Shown: positions 15,286 through 23,139, counted from the stretch's first letter. The stretch is 34,220 nucleotides of DNA from DASXMX01 sp036495445 (GCA_036495445.1 DASXMX010000272.1:1-34220), one strand, 5' to 3'. Notes: generated from the letters alone by a model not told the origin. Translations and numbers: made by a program.

Positions 15286-16800
15286 ATGTTTGAGAATTAC
15301 GAAGTCGATGGGCTGTTCGACGAGATGTTTGCCGCGCCGGGGGTCGCGCGGCCACATTATCGGACCGTCGCGGAACGCCTCCGCGGGCTGGGCTCGGCCG
15401 CGTTCGCACGGCGCGTGCGGATGGCCGACCTGACCTTCCGCAACCAGGGGATCACCTTCACCGTCTACGGCGACAACCGCGGCGTCGAGAAGATCTTTCC
15501 GTTCGACCTCGTCCCGCGCATCATCCCGGCCCAGGAATGGGAAACGATCGAACGCGGCCTCGTCCAGCGCATCACCGCGCTGAACCTCTTCTGCCAGGAC
15601 ATCTATCACGACCAGCGGATCCTGCGGGAGAAGGTCATCCCGCCGGAGCTGATCTACGGGGCGAAGATGTTCCGCCGGGAGATGTTCCACGTGAACCTGC
15701 CGCGGAACATCTACATCCACATCTGCGGGACCGACCTGATCCGCGACAAGCGCGGCAACTACTTCGTCCTGGAAGACAACGGCCGCACGCCCAGCGGCGT
15801 GAGCTACGTGCTGGAAAACCGCGCGGTGATGAAGCGCGTCTTCCCGTCCCTCTTCAGCACCTATCGCGTCCGGGCGATCGAGGATTACCCATACAACCTG
15901 CTGCAGTGCCTGAAGTATTTGGCGCCGAACCGCGCGGAGGACCCGAGCATCGTCGTGCTGACGCCGGGCGTCTACAACTCGGCTTATTTCGAGCACAGCT
16001 TCCTGGCCCGGCAGATGGGCGTGGAACTGGTCGAGGGGCGCGACCTGATCGTCGATAATTCGTTCGTTTACACCCGAACGACCGGCGGCTTGAAACGGGT
16101 GGACGTGATCTACCGCCGCGTGGACGACGACTTCCTCGATCCGCTTTGTTTCCGGCCGGACAGCTGCCTGGGCGTGGCTGGGTTGATGAACGCGTACCGC
16201 AGCGGGAACCTCGCGCTGGTGAACGCGCCCGGGACGGGCGTCGCCGATGACAAGGCGATCTACCCGTTCGTCCCCGCCATGATCAAGTTCTACCTCGGCC
16301 AGGAGGCGATCCTGCCGAACGTGCCGACTTACATCTGCGCGAAGGATGCCGATCGCAAATACGTCCTGGCGAATCTCGACAAGCTCGTCGTGAAGAGCAC
16401 CAACGAATCGGGCGGCTACGGCATGCTGATGGGCCATCAGGCGACCAAGGCCGAGCGGGAGGAGTTCGCCAGGAAGATCATCACCGACCCGCGGAACTAC
16501 ATCGCGCAGCCGGTGGTGGAACTGAGCCAGCACCCGAGCCTGATCGACGATCGCTTCGAAGGCCGCCGGGTCGACCTGCGGCCTTACATCCTCTACGGCG
16601 ACAAAGTGATCGTCATGCCCGGCGGCCTCACCCGCGTCGCCCTCCGCAAAGGCAGCCTCGTGGTGAACAGCTCGCAGGGCGGTGGCAGCAAGGACACCTG
16701 GGTGCTCGAAGAAGAACAGGAAGAAGCAGAGTTGCCAGTTGCCAGTTCCCAGTTGCCAGGGGAAAACCTGCAACTCTATCCAACCAGCACTGGCAACTAA
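15286..16800 (+). CDS. Circularly permuted ATP-grasp protein of an Anbu/amidoligase cluster
   Basis: A 504-residue protein of the circularly permuted ATP-grasp family. Characteristic segments are FVLEDNGRTPSGVSYVLENR (about residues 161-180), VVLTPGVYNSAYFEHSFLA (223-241), VDVIYRRVDDDFLDPL and STNESGGYGML. ATP-grasp enzymes form amide bonds through an acyl-phosphate; in comparative genomics this family recurs beside alpha-E, transglutaminase-like and Anbu genes and is predicted to build a peptide or tag. The start is the ATG at 15286 (MFENYEVDGLFDEMF), the usual N-terminus of the family. The last 20 or so codons are unusual: they are read from a repeat of TTGCCAGTT words that form one arm of an inverted repeat, so the C-terminus (after the EEEQEEAE stretch) is probably acquired and not conserved. 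Confidence 0.9.
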   Translation: MFENYEVDGLFDEMFAAPGVARPHYRTVAERLRGLGSAAFARRVRMADLTFRNQGITFTVYGDNRGVEKIFPFDLVPRIIPAQEWETIERGLVQRITALNLFCQDIYHDQRILREKVIPPELIYGAKMFRREMFHVNLPRNIYIHICGTDLIRDKRGNYFVLEDNGRTPSGVSYVLENRAVMKRVFPSLFSTYRVRAIEDYPYNLLQCLKYLAPNRAEDPSIVVLTPGVYNSAYFEHSFLARQMGVELVEGRDLIVDNSFVYTRTTGGLKRVDVIYRRVDDDFLDPLCFRPDSCLGVAGLMNAYRSGNLALVNAPGTGVADDKAIYPFVPAMIKFYLGQEAILPNVPTYICAKDADRKYVLANLDKLVVKSTNESGGYGMLMGHQATKAEREEFARKIITDPRNYIAQPVVELSQHPSLIDDRFEGRRVDLRPYILYGDKVIVMPGGLTRVALRKGSLVVNSSQGGGSKDTWVLEEEQEEAELPVASSQLPGENLQLYPTSTGN

Positions 16801-16819
16801 CAACTGGCAACTGGCAACT
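16730..16819. repeat. TTGCCAGTT inverted repeat at the ATP-grasp/alpha-E junction
   Basis: Arms of 30 bases (16730-16759 and 16790-16819) are complementary at 27 positions, with a 30-base loop. Each arm is made of repeats of TTGCCAGTT. The element contains the last codons and the TAA stop (16798-16800) of the ATP-grasp gene and ends five bases before the alpha-E ATG. No Shine-Dalgarno is visible between it and that ATG, so folding of the transcript could affect alpha-E translation. Confidence 0.85.
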
Positions 16820-16824
16820 ACCCC

Positions 16825-17853
16825 ATGAGTCAGATCCCGCTCCCCACGATCCCGAAATTCGCCCGCCACGCGGCGAGCCGGCCGCTGCTGGCGCGCGACG
16901 CGGACTCGATGTATTGGATGAGCCGGTACATCGAGCGGGCCGAGCACGTCGCCCGGCTGCTGCTGGTCAACTCGAACCTGCTGGTTGACGTCGGCGACCT
17001 CGCCCCGGAACTGCAGCAGCGGCAGTGGAACAGCGTGCCGTCGATCCTGCGTTGCCCCGCCGCTCCCGTTTCGTCGGCAGGCAATGGATCGCCCGTGGCC
17101 GAAGGCGCCGCGATCGCCCGCTACATGGCGTTTGATCGCGACAATCCCAACAGCCTCGTGAGCTGCCTCTCCCGCGCCCGCGAGAACGCCCGCGGCATCC
17201 GCGAGAACATCTCCGCCGAGATGTGGGAGTGCGTCAACGCGCTCTACTGGTCGATCCGCGGCGACGACGCGCCGAGCCGGTTCGAAGAATCACCGGACGA
17301 TTTCTACCGCCAGATGATGAACGGCTCGATGCTGTTCCAGGGCCTGACCGACCAGACGCTCGACCACGACCAGCGGTGGCTCTTCACGCAGCTCGGCAAG
17401 TACATCGAGCGGATCGACGTGAGCTGCGGGATCATCGAAACCAAGTACGGCATCCTCAAGGCCGCCGAGCAGAAACTGGAAGGGGCGCTGCGGAACATCC
17501 ACTGGATGGCGGTGCTGCGGTGCTGCTGCTCGCTGGAGGCCTACCGCCGGCAGTACGTCGGCGACATGGACCCGCTGCGCGTCGCGTCGTTCTTGATCCT
17601 GGAGCGGAGCTACCCGCGGAGCATCCGGTACTCGGTCGCGATGGCGCACGAGGCGATCGCCGCGGTGCGTGCGGAAGTAAGCCCGCTGGCAATCGACCCC
17701 GCCGAACGGATCCTCGGCCGCCTCGACGCGCAGTTGGAATACGCTGAGATGGGCGAGATCCTCACCGACGGGCTGCCCGAGTATTTGCAGAAGATCCGGA
17801 ACCAGATCGCGGAAACGGCGCTGGCGGTGCAGAAGACGTATTTTCTCCATTAG
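16825..17853 (+). CDS. Alpha-E domain-containing protein
   Basis: A 342-residue, mostly helical protein. The family signature is at the N-terminus: ARDADSMYWMSRYIERAEHVARLL; later come ENARGIRENISAEMWE, KYIERIDVSCGIIETKY and RSYPRSIRYSV. Alpha-E proteins are found almost only beside circularly permuted ATP-grasp and transglutaminase-like genes, as here, and are believed to take part in the same amide-forming pathway; their chemistry is not established. The start at ATG 16825 lacks an obvious ribosome binding site because the upstream bases belong to an inverted repeat; the first conserved residues begin about 24 codons later, so the exact start is moderately sure. Confidence 0.9.
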   Translation: MSQIPLPTIPKFARHAASRPLLARDADSMYWMSRYIERAEHVARLLLVNSNLLVDVGDLAPELQQRQWNSVPSILRCPAAPVSSAGNGSPVAEGAAIARYMAFDRDNPNSLVSCLSRARENARGIRENISAEMWECVNALYWSIRGDDAPSRFEESPDDFYRQMMNGSMLFQGLTDQTLDHDQRWLFTQLGKYIERIDVSCGIIETKYGILKAAEQKLEGALRNIHWMAVLRCCCSLEAYRRQYVGDMDPLRVASFLILERSYPRSIRYSVAMAHEAIAAVRAEVSPLAIDPAERILGRLDAQLEYAEMGEILTDGLPEYLQKIRNQIAETALAVQKTYFLH

Positions 17854-17876
17854 GAGCTGGTTGGGATCCGGAGCCA

Positions 17877-17942
17877 CGTGAAACGTGATGAGTGAAACGT
17901 GACGCGCGAACATTTGTCACGTTTCACTCATCACGTTTCACG
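17877..17942. repeat. Perfect 27-bp inverted repeat before the transglutaminase-like gene
   Basis: Arms 17877-17903 and 17916-17942 are perfectly complementary around a 12-base loop. Each arm contains two copies of GTGAAACGTGA-type words (CGTGAAACGTGATGAGTG...). The right arm ends one base before the ATG at 17944, so the hairpin covers the place where a ribosome binding site would lie. There is no T run after it. It begins 24 bases after the alpha-E stop. Confidence 0.92.
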
Positions 17943-17943
17943 C

Positions 17944-18933
17944 ATGGCCCCGATCCCGCGACGTACACAAATGCTGCTAAAGCTTACTCACCAAACCGAC
18001 CTCACCTACTCCGACCTGATCAGCGAATCGGTGATGGAGCTGCGGATGGCGCCGCGGCAGGAGCAGGACCAGCACCGGCTCTCGTTCACCCTCGCGGTCG
18101 GCCCGGGGACGAGTCCGTCGAGCTACTTCGACTGGCTGGGCAACGCGGTTCACGCGTTCACCGTCAACTCGTTCCACAACCAGATCCGCATCGTCGCCAC
18201 CAGCGTGGTGGAAACGGACCGGCTCCCGGTGAAGCCCGAGCGGTTCGCCGACCGCTGGCCGGTCCCGCCGGACAACTACGACTACCAGATGTGGGACTAC
18301 CTGCAGTTCGGCGGGCCGATCGTCGATTCCCCGCAATTGCGGGAGCTGGTCGCCATCCTCCTGCCCGAGCCCGGCATGTCGCTTGGGGAACTGGCGCTGC
18401 GGATGTTGCACCTGCTGGCCGAGCGGTTCACGTATCGCAAGGGCGTCACGACCGCCGCCAGCCCGATCACCGAGATCCTCGAGCACGGGTCCGGGGTCTG
18501 CCAGGACTTCACCCACCTGATGATCGGCCTGGCCCGCGCGATGGAGATCCCGGCCCGGTACGTCAGCGGCCTGATTCACCCCGACGCCGAGAAATACCGC
18601 GGGTTCACCCAGACCCACGCGTGGTGCGAGCTGTTCTTCCCGTCGGCCGGCTGGATCGGGTTCGACGCGGCCAACAACTGCATCGTGGGCGGGAACTTCG
18701 TGAAGGTCGCCGTCGGCCGGCATTTCGCCGACGTCGCCCCCAATCGAGGGATCTACCGCGGGAAGGCCCGCGAGGCGATCGAGGTCGCGGTTCACAGCGA
18801 GGAACTGAAATCCGTCCCGCCGGAGCTGGCGGCCGAGCGGGTTCAATCGCTGTCGATTCCGACCTATCCCGGTGGATCGTTACCGCACCAGGACTTGATC
18901 AACCAGCAACAAGAGCAACAGCAGCAAACGTAA
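17944..18933 (+). CDS. Transglutaminase-like cysteine peptidase/amidase family protein
   Basis: A protein of about 329 residues with the bacterial transglutaminase-like N-terminal beta domain (LLKLTHQTDLTYSDLISESV) followed by the catalytic core. The triad is visible: Cys186 in SGVCQDFTHL, His225 in QTHAWCELFF and Asp241 in GFDAANN. Such enzymes hydrolyse or exchange amide bonds, and in this cluster probably process the product of the ATP-grasp enzyme. Three starts compete: GTG 17899 (within the hairpin), ATG 17944 and ATG 17971; family proteins often begin near the last. None has a clear Shine-Dalgarno. The last ~12 residues are a glutamine run (QQQEQQQQT) with no expected function. Confidence 0.88.
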   Translation: MAPIPRRTQMLLKLTHQTDLTYSDLISESVMELRMAPRQEQDQHRLSFTLAVGPGTSPSSYFDWLGNAVHAFTVNSFHNQIRIVATSVVETDRLPVKPERFADRWPVPPDNYDYQMWDYLQFGGPIVDSPQLRELVAILLPEPGMSLGELALRMLHLLAERFTYRKGVTTAASPITEILEHGSGVCQDFTHLMIGLARAMEIPARYVSGLIHPDAEKYRGFTQTHAWCELFFPSAGWIGFDAANNCIVGGNFVKVAVGRHFADVAPNRGIYRGKAREAIEVAVHSEELKSVPPELAAERVQSLSIPTYPGGSLPHQDLINQQQEQQQQT

Positions 18934-18943
18934 CGAATGTCGC

Positions 18944-19019
18944 AGGGTCCGCTTCAGCGGCTGCTTCAGCGGACGGAACCTGTCCCGCGCGGCGAATTCT
19001 GTCCGCTGAAGCGGACCCT
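18944..19019. repeat. Inverted repeat between convergent transglutaminase-like genes
   Basis: Seventeen-base arms (18944-18960, AGGGTCCGCTTCAGCGG; complement at 19003-19019) match perfectly. The arms also contain the self-complementary word GTCCGCT-TC-AGCGGAC in imperfect form, and a further CTTCAGCGGAC copy lies inside the loop, so several folds compete. The element nearly fills the 97-base gap between two convergent genes. It could act as a two-way transcription terminator, although no T run flanks the stem. Confidence 0.85.
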
Positions 19020-19030
19020 TCGGAATCCGG

Positions 19031-19840
19031 TCATCCGTTCACCTCGTCGGTCCAAACGGTGAATTTTTCGAGGCGCGTTGAGCCGAAGGATGTTGTCAGC
19101 GCGACGTCCACGGCGTCGCGCCCGCGGGCTTGCAGCACGCGGCCGATCCGCGGCTCGTTGTGGCGGGCATCCATGGCATACCAACGGTTGCCGAGGTAGA
19201 CCTCGAACCAGGCGGAGAAGTCCATGGGAAACGGGGCCGGCGGGACGCCGATGTCGCCCAAATAACCCGTGGCGTAGCGGGCGGGGACGTTCAGGGCGCG
19301 GAGCATCGTGATCGCCAGGTGCATGAAGTCGCGGCAGACGCCCTGCCGCTCGGTGCAGACGTCGTAGGCGGTCTTCGTCGGCCGGGCGAACTCGTAGCCG
19401 AACTGCACGTGCCCGTGCACCCAATCCATCACCGCCTGCACCCGCTCCCACGTGGGCGGCGTCTTGCCGAACAGGTCCCACGCCATGTCCAGCATCCGGT
19501 CCACCTCGCAGTATCGGCTGGCCAGCAGGAACTGCAGGCACTCGTCGGGCAGCTCGTCCACCGAATGAAGGCGGGCGCCGTCGATTTTCGGCTCGTGTTC
19601 GCCGCTGTCCTGGGCGATGTTGTCGTAATAGAGCCGCAGTTTTCCCGCCGGGGCGACGATCCGGGCGGCGTGATTGCCGAAGGAATCGATGAAGTTGTGG
19701 ACCGGAATGCTCGGTTCGACAATCAACTGTTCCGGCTTCAGCAACGTGGCCACCCGACTGGGGTGCGTGTACAGCATCAGTTGCATCGAAACCGGTGCCG
19801 GAACCTCGAAGACGAGTTCATAGCCGATGTGAATAAGCAT
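19031..19840 (-). CDS. Second transglutaminase-like protein, catalytic His position replaced by Ser
   Basis: A 269-residue protein of the transglutaminase-like superfamily, divergent from the first copy. The N-terminal beta domain starts at MLIHIGYELVFEVPAP. The core has the likely nucleophile Cys169 in RQGVCRDFMHL and Asp224 in YAMDARHN, but the segment where histidine is expected reads PMDFSAWFEVYL, with Ser209 at that place. From memory the FSAWFE form is typical of one bacterial subfamily, so this may be a subfamily trait and not a mutation; activity is uncertain. The gene lies on the opposite strand, divergent from Anbu with 105 bases between the two starts, and convergent with the first transglutaminase-like gene. 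No clear Shine-Dalgarno precedes the ATG. Confidence 0.88.
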   Translation of the reverse strand: MLIHIGYELVFEVPAPVSMQLMLYTHPSRVATLLKPEQLIVEPSIPVHNFIDSFGNHAARIVAPAGKLRLYYDNIAQDSGEHEPKIDGARLHSVDELPDECLQFLLASRYCEVDRMLDMAWDLFGKTPPTWERVQAVMDWVHGHVQFGYEFARPTKTAYDVCTERQGVCRDFMHLAITMLRALNVPARYATGYLGDIGVPPAPFPMDFSAWFEVYLGNRWYAMDARHNEPRIGRVLQARGRDAVDVALTTSFGSTRLEKFTVWTDEVNG

Positions 19841-19898
19841 ATCAGAGCGGCGCGGCGGGGCAGTTCATGTGGGGCAGATTACCCGGCGGACGTCGCGC

Positions 19899-19927
19899 TT
19901 GGCAATTCGCAAATCGGGTTCTATGCT
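19899..19927 (+). promoter_or_regulatory. Possible sigma70-type promoter of anbu
   Basis: TTGGCA and TATGCT are separated by 17 bases, with the -10 box ending 18 bases before the ATG of the Anbu gene; a CAGGA Shine-Dalgarno lies between. The leader would be short. Consensus match only. Confidence 0.4.
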
Positions 19928-19945
19928 TCGGCCACAGGACGCAAA

Positions 19946-20758
19946 ATGACGTATTGCCTCGGAATCGTGACGAAGTATGGCCTGGTGATGGCCTCGGATT
20001 CCCGCACCAACGCGGGATATGACCAGGTCAACACGGTCCGCAAGATGCACACGTTCGTCCAAACCGGCGAGCGGGTGTTCATCATCCTGACCAGCGGGAG
20101 CCTGTCGGTGTCCCAATCGATCCTGACGCTGCTCCGGCGCGACTGGAACGCGGGCAAGGGGCTGGCGCAGGCGCCGTCGCTTTACGACGCCGCTCGGGTG
20201 ATCGGGGAACAGATCCGCAACGTCGCCGCGCTCGACCGCGAATACCTCGAACGGGACAAGTACAACTTCAACGTGAACGTGCTGCTCGGCGGGCAGGTGA
20301 AGGGGGAGCCGCCGGGGCTCATGCTCGTCTATCCGCAGGGCAACCCGCTGCAGATCAGCGAGGACTCGCCCTACCTGCAGGTCGGCGAGACGAAATACGG
20401 CCGGCCGATCCTCGATCGCGGCATCCGGTTCGACCGGACGACGCTGGAAGAGGCGGCCAAATATGCGCTGCTGTCGCTCGATTCGACGATGAAGTCGAAC
20501 GTGACGGTCGGGCCGCCGATCGACCTGTTGGTCTACTCGACCGACGAGCTCGACGTGACGCGTCACCGGCGGTTCATGGCCGACGACGCGGACCTGAATA
20601 AGATCCGTATCCGATGGGAGCAGGCGCTGCGGCAGGCGGTGGCGCGGCTGCCGGATTTGCGGTTCCGCAGCCGGCCGGGGCTGGGGCCGCAGGCGGAGCG
20701 GGAGACGATCGAGTTGGTGGAGCAGCCGGCGGAGTCGCAGTCGCCAGTGGTTCGGTAG
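19946..20758 (+). CDS. anbu: Anbu-type bacterial proteasome-like peptidase
   Basis: A 270-residue protein of the Anbu group (proteasome-type, Ntn-hydrolase fold). The N-terminus MTYCLGIVTKYGLVMASDSR matches the family: after removal of Met1, Thr becomes residue 1, with Asp17 in ASDSR and a lysine at position 32 near the place of the proteasome catalytic Lys33. Further conserved text includes FNVNVLLGGQ, GRPILDRGI and SNVTVGPPIDLLVY. Anbu subunits form open helical or ring assemblies and are genetically linked to ATP-grasp, alpha-E and transglutaminase-like genes, as seen here. The start is fixed by CAGGA seven bases upstream and by the requirement for an N-terminal threonine; the frame is open far upstream but that sequence is the complement of the divergent gene. 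Confidence 0.93.
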   Translation: MTYCLGIVTKYGLVMASDSRTNAGYDQVNTVRKMHTFVQTGERVFIILTSGSLSVSQSILTLLRRDWNAGKGLAQAPSLYDAARVIGEQIRNVAALDREYLERDKYNFNVNVLLGGQVKGEPPGLMLVYPQGNPLQISEDSPYLQVGETKYGRPILDRGIRFDRTTLEEAAKYALLSLDSTMKSNVTVGPPIDLLVYSTDELDVTRHRRFMADDADLNKIRIRWEQALRQAVARLPDLRFRSRPGLGPQAERETIELVEQPAESQSPVVR

Positions 20759-20999
20759 AGGCGCGCGGGATTGTCGCTGGCGGTTGGCGGGGACGACGGT
20801 GGGTGGCCCATCGTTCGCGACGCCGCAAGCGGCCGGTCTCGCCCGGATCGACCCATTCGCGGGCGGAAGCGTATTACTTTCGATGAGACCGCAACCCATC
20901 CACGCCTATCGACCTCTTGCCGAGCGTTAGCTGCGGTCGCATTCCTCTCGCGCGCATTCCCTCCCAATTGACAGACCGTTCCATTCGAGGAACCCCGTT

Positions 21000-22111
21000 A
21001 TGGCAGTGCAGACCGACAGCGCCCCGGAGGCGCTGATCCGCAAGTTGGAAGAAAAACTGAGCCGGTTCAACGAGATCGAGAGCCTGTTGAACGATCCGGC
21101 CGTGCTGAGCAACTCGCAGCGGCTCGTCGCCCTGAGCAAGGAGAAGGGGCAGCTCGATCCGATCGTCGAGAAATACCGCGAGTACCGTAAGGCGGCCGAC
21201 GCGGTCGGCGAATTGAAGCAGATGGCCGAGAACAAGGGCGATCGGGACATGGCCGAGCTGGCCGAAGCCGAGATCCCGGAGGCCCGCGAGAAGGCCCATG
21301 GGCTGCTTGAGTCGCTCAAGGACGAGTTCGTCGCCGCCGAGGACAATGCGGTCGATTCGTTCTTTCTGGAACTGCGTGCCGGCACAGGCGGCGACGAGGC
21401 CGGCCTCTTCACCGGCAATCTTTTGAGATGTATCGGCGTTACTGCGAGCAGAAACGCTGGCGGTTCGACGTGAGCGACTTCTCCCCCAGCGAACGCGGCG
21501 GGTTCAAGGAAGTCATCATCAACGTCAAAGGCCCGGGCGCCTACCGACACCTCCGCTTCGAAGGCGGCGGGCACCGCGTCCAGCGCGTTCCCGAAACCGA
21601 AGCGCAAGGCCGCATTCACACCTCCGCGGCCACGGTCGCCGTCCTCCCGGAACTCCCGGACGTGAAGATCGACATCAACCCCAAGGACGTCGAGGAATTC
21701 GGCTGCCGCGGCGGCGGGCCGGGCGGGCAGAACGTCAACAAGGTCGAAACCGGCTGGATGATCAAGCACAAGCCCAGCGGCTTGATCTTCAAGATGACCG
21801 AGCACAAGAGCCAGGCGCAGAACAAGGAACGCGCCTGGTCCCTGCTCCGCTCGACCCTCTACGAAGCCGAGCGCGCCAAGCAGCACGCCAACCTCACCAG
21901 CGCCCGCAAGGCGATGATGGGCTCCGGCGACCGCTCCCAGCGCATCCGCACCTACAACTTCCCCCAAAACCGCTGCACCGACCACCGCCTCGGTGGTGAA
22001 ACCGGTGGCGAAAAGAACTTCAACCTCGACCAGGTCATCGCCGGCAACCTCGCCCCCCTGATCGATGCCCTGCTCGACTTGGACAAGCAGCAGCGGTTGC
22101 AGGAGCTGTAA
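21000..22111 (+). pseudogene. prfA: Peptide chain release factor 1 gene with an apparent -1 frameshift
   Basis: Two frames together encode a full-length RF1, the factor that ends translation at UAA and UAG. The first frame (21000 to 21473) carries the N-terminal domain up to RAGTGGDEAGLFTGNL. The second (ending 22111, homology from about 21425) resumes with EMYRRYCEQKRW and includes the codon-recognition PxT motif in RVPETEAQGRIHTS and the catalytic GGQ in GGGPGGQNVNK. The break is at CTTTTGAGATG: restoring one T to the run at 21421-21424 gives N-L-F-E-M-Y, as expected for the family. GAGGAA precedes the ATG. RF1 is normally essential, so a sequencing or assembly error, recent mutation or ribosomal frameshifting are all possible; an error is the simplest explanation. 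Confidence 0.9.
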
Positions 22112-22141
22112 TGAACGCGGTGCCCCGTGTCACGGGGCGAC

Positions 22142-22792
22142 CTAGAACGGAATGTCCTCGTCGGAGAAGTGGCCCGGGCCGTTCTGATCCCGGTCCGACC
22201 AATCGAGTTCTCGGGGGCGCTGGTCGGGGGCGTTGTAGAGGGCTTCCTCGTCGGGGTCGCCGCCCTGTCCGAACTCGGGGAGGGGCGAATCGGATTCGGG
22301 GAGTTGGCCGGGCTCGAGCCCGTACTTCCATTCCTCCCCTTCGATGTCGTCGTCCTCGTCGCCGGTGAGTTCGTCCAACTCCTTGTACTTCGCTTCGTCG
22401 GGATCGTATTCACCTTCCGGTTCGTCGGCCGGATCGGATTCCGGGTCCCACTCGGCCTCTTCGTCCTCGTCGTCGTACCACTCGCCGTCATCGGTGACCC
22501 ACCCTTCGTTGGCCGGGTGGTCCGGATCGACCGGGAAGATGTCGAACGTAAACCCCTTGCCCGAACAGTTCGGCGTCGGGCACATCCAGAACCCCTCGAA
22601 CCCGTCCCGCGCGCCCTTGACCCGCTGAAACCAGATCTGATCGCTCATGAACGTGCGCCGGCAGTGGAGGCAGAAACACTCGCACGACACCTCCGGCGGC
22701 CCGAAGGGGTCGCGTTTCTCCTGCTCCTTCGCCTTCGACTCCGGGCGCTCGGTCGCGTCCGCGGGCTGTTTGGGATCCTCACCGTCACTCAT
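22142..22792 (-). CDS. Acidic zinc-ribbon-like protein of unknown function
   Basis: A 216-residue protein. After a polar N-terminus comes a cysteine-rich region: Cys37, Cys39, Cys41 and Cys44 (CECFCLHC), then Cys71 and Cys76 (CPTPNC), which could hold one zinc ion as CxxC...CxxxxC. The rest is strongly acidic (aspartate and glutamate runs, tryptophan-rich) and probably disordered, ending in FSDEDIPF. The start is the ATG at 22792, because upstream codons are unlike the rest of the protein. The gene is convergent with prfA with only 30 bases between the stops. Similar zinc-finger plus acidic proteins are known to me only as conserved hypotheticals in Planctomycetota. Confidence 0.72.
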   Translation of the reverse strand: MSDGEDPKQPADATERPESKAKEQEKRDPFGPPEVSCECFCLHCRRTFMSDQIWFQRVKGARDGFEGFWMCPTPNCSGKGFTFDIFPVDPDHPANEGWVTDDGEWYDDEDEEAEWDPESDPADEPEGEYDPDEAKYKELDELTGDEDDDIEGEEWKYGLEPGQLPESDSPLPEFGQGGDPDEEALYNAPDQRPRELDWSDRDQNGPGHFSDEDIPF

Positions 22793-23139
22793 CGCACCGT
22801 ATTCCCACCGGAAACGGGCAAAAATGCAAGACTTTTTGCTCAGGACTCTGGAGTGCCGCACTCATCCTCCCGAATCGCCGTTGCCGATGAGATTGCGTAC
22901 GGTTACCGTGAGCGCCCGTCCGAGGCCGGCATTGTGAAATCCCGCGGTCATTGTGCCGCGGGAACTCCTGCGGCTTCCGCACAAATCTGAGATGCTCCTC
23001 CAGGGGTTTGTTGTCCCAGAGCATTAACGAACGACCGCCGCGCGCGGCCCCACGGCCCACGGGGTGATCGGTCACCATTCAGGCTCGCTCAGGTCCGAAG
23101 CACTTCGTTTCGTCTTCGCCTGGCTCAGGGAGATCGTCT
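22793..23139. other. Divergent intergenic region
   Basis: Here the zinc-ribbon gene and the glycosidase gene diverge. No coding capacity is credible. Small palindromes are visible (two CCGCGG copies near 22940-22960, CCGCGCGCGG near 23040, GGTGATCGGTCACC near 23064-23077) that could be regulator sites, but no promoter stands out. The Shine-Dalgarno CAGGGAGA of the glycosidase gene lies at its right end. Confidence 0.4.

Noticed and set aside
16730..16819. Possible CRISPR-like array of TTGCCAGTT repeats
   Set aside because: Repeats are too short, there are no regular unique spacers, and the copies are in inverted arms.
15235..16947. A 570-codon open frame on the minus strand
   Set aside because: It lies opposite the conserved ATP-grasp gene and is a product of GC-rich codon bias.
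20968..20973. A perfect TTGACA before prfA
   Set aside because: No -10 box lies at a suitable distance; the Shine-Dalgarno and start codon follow directly.
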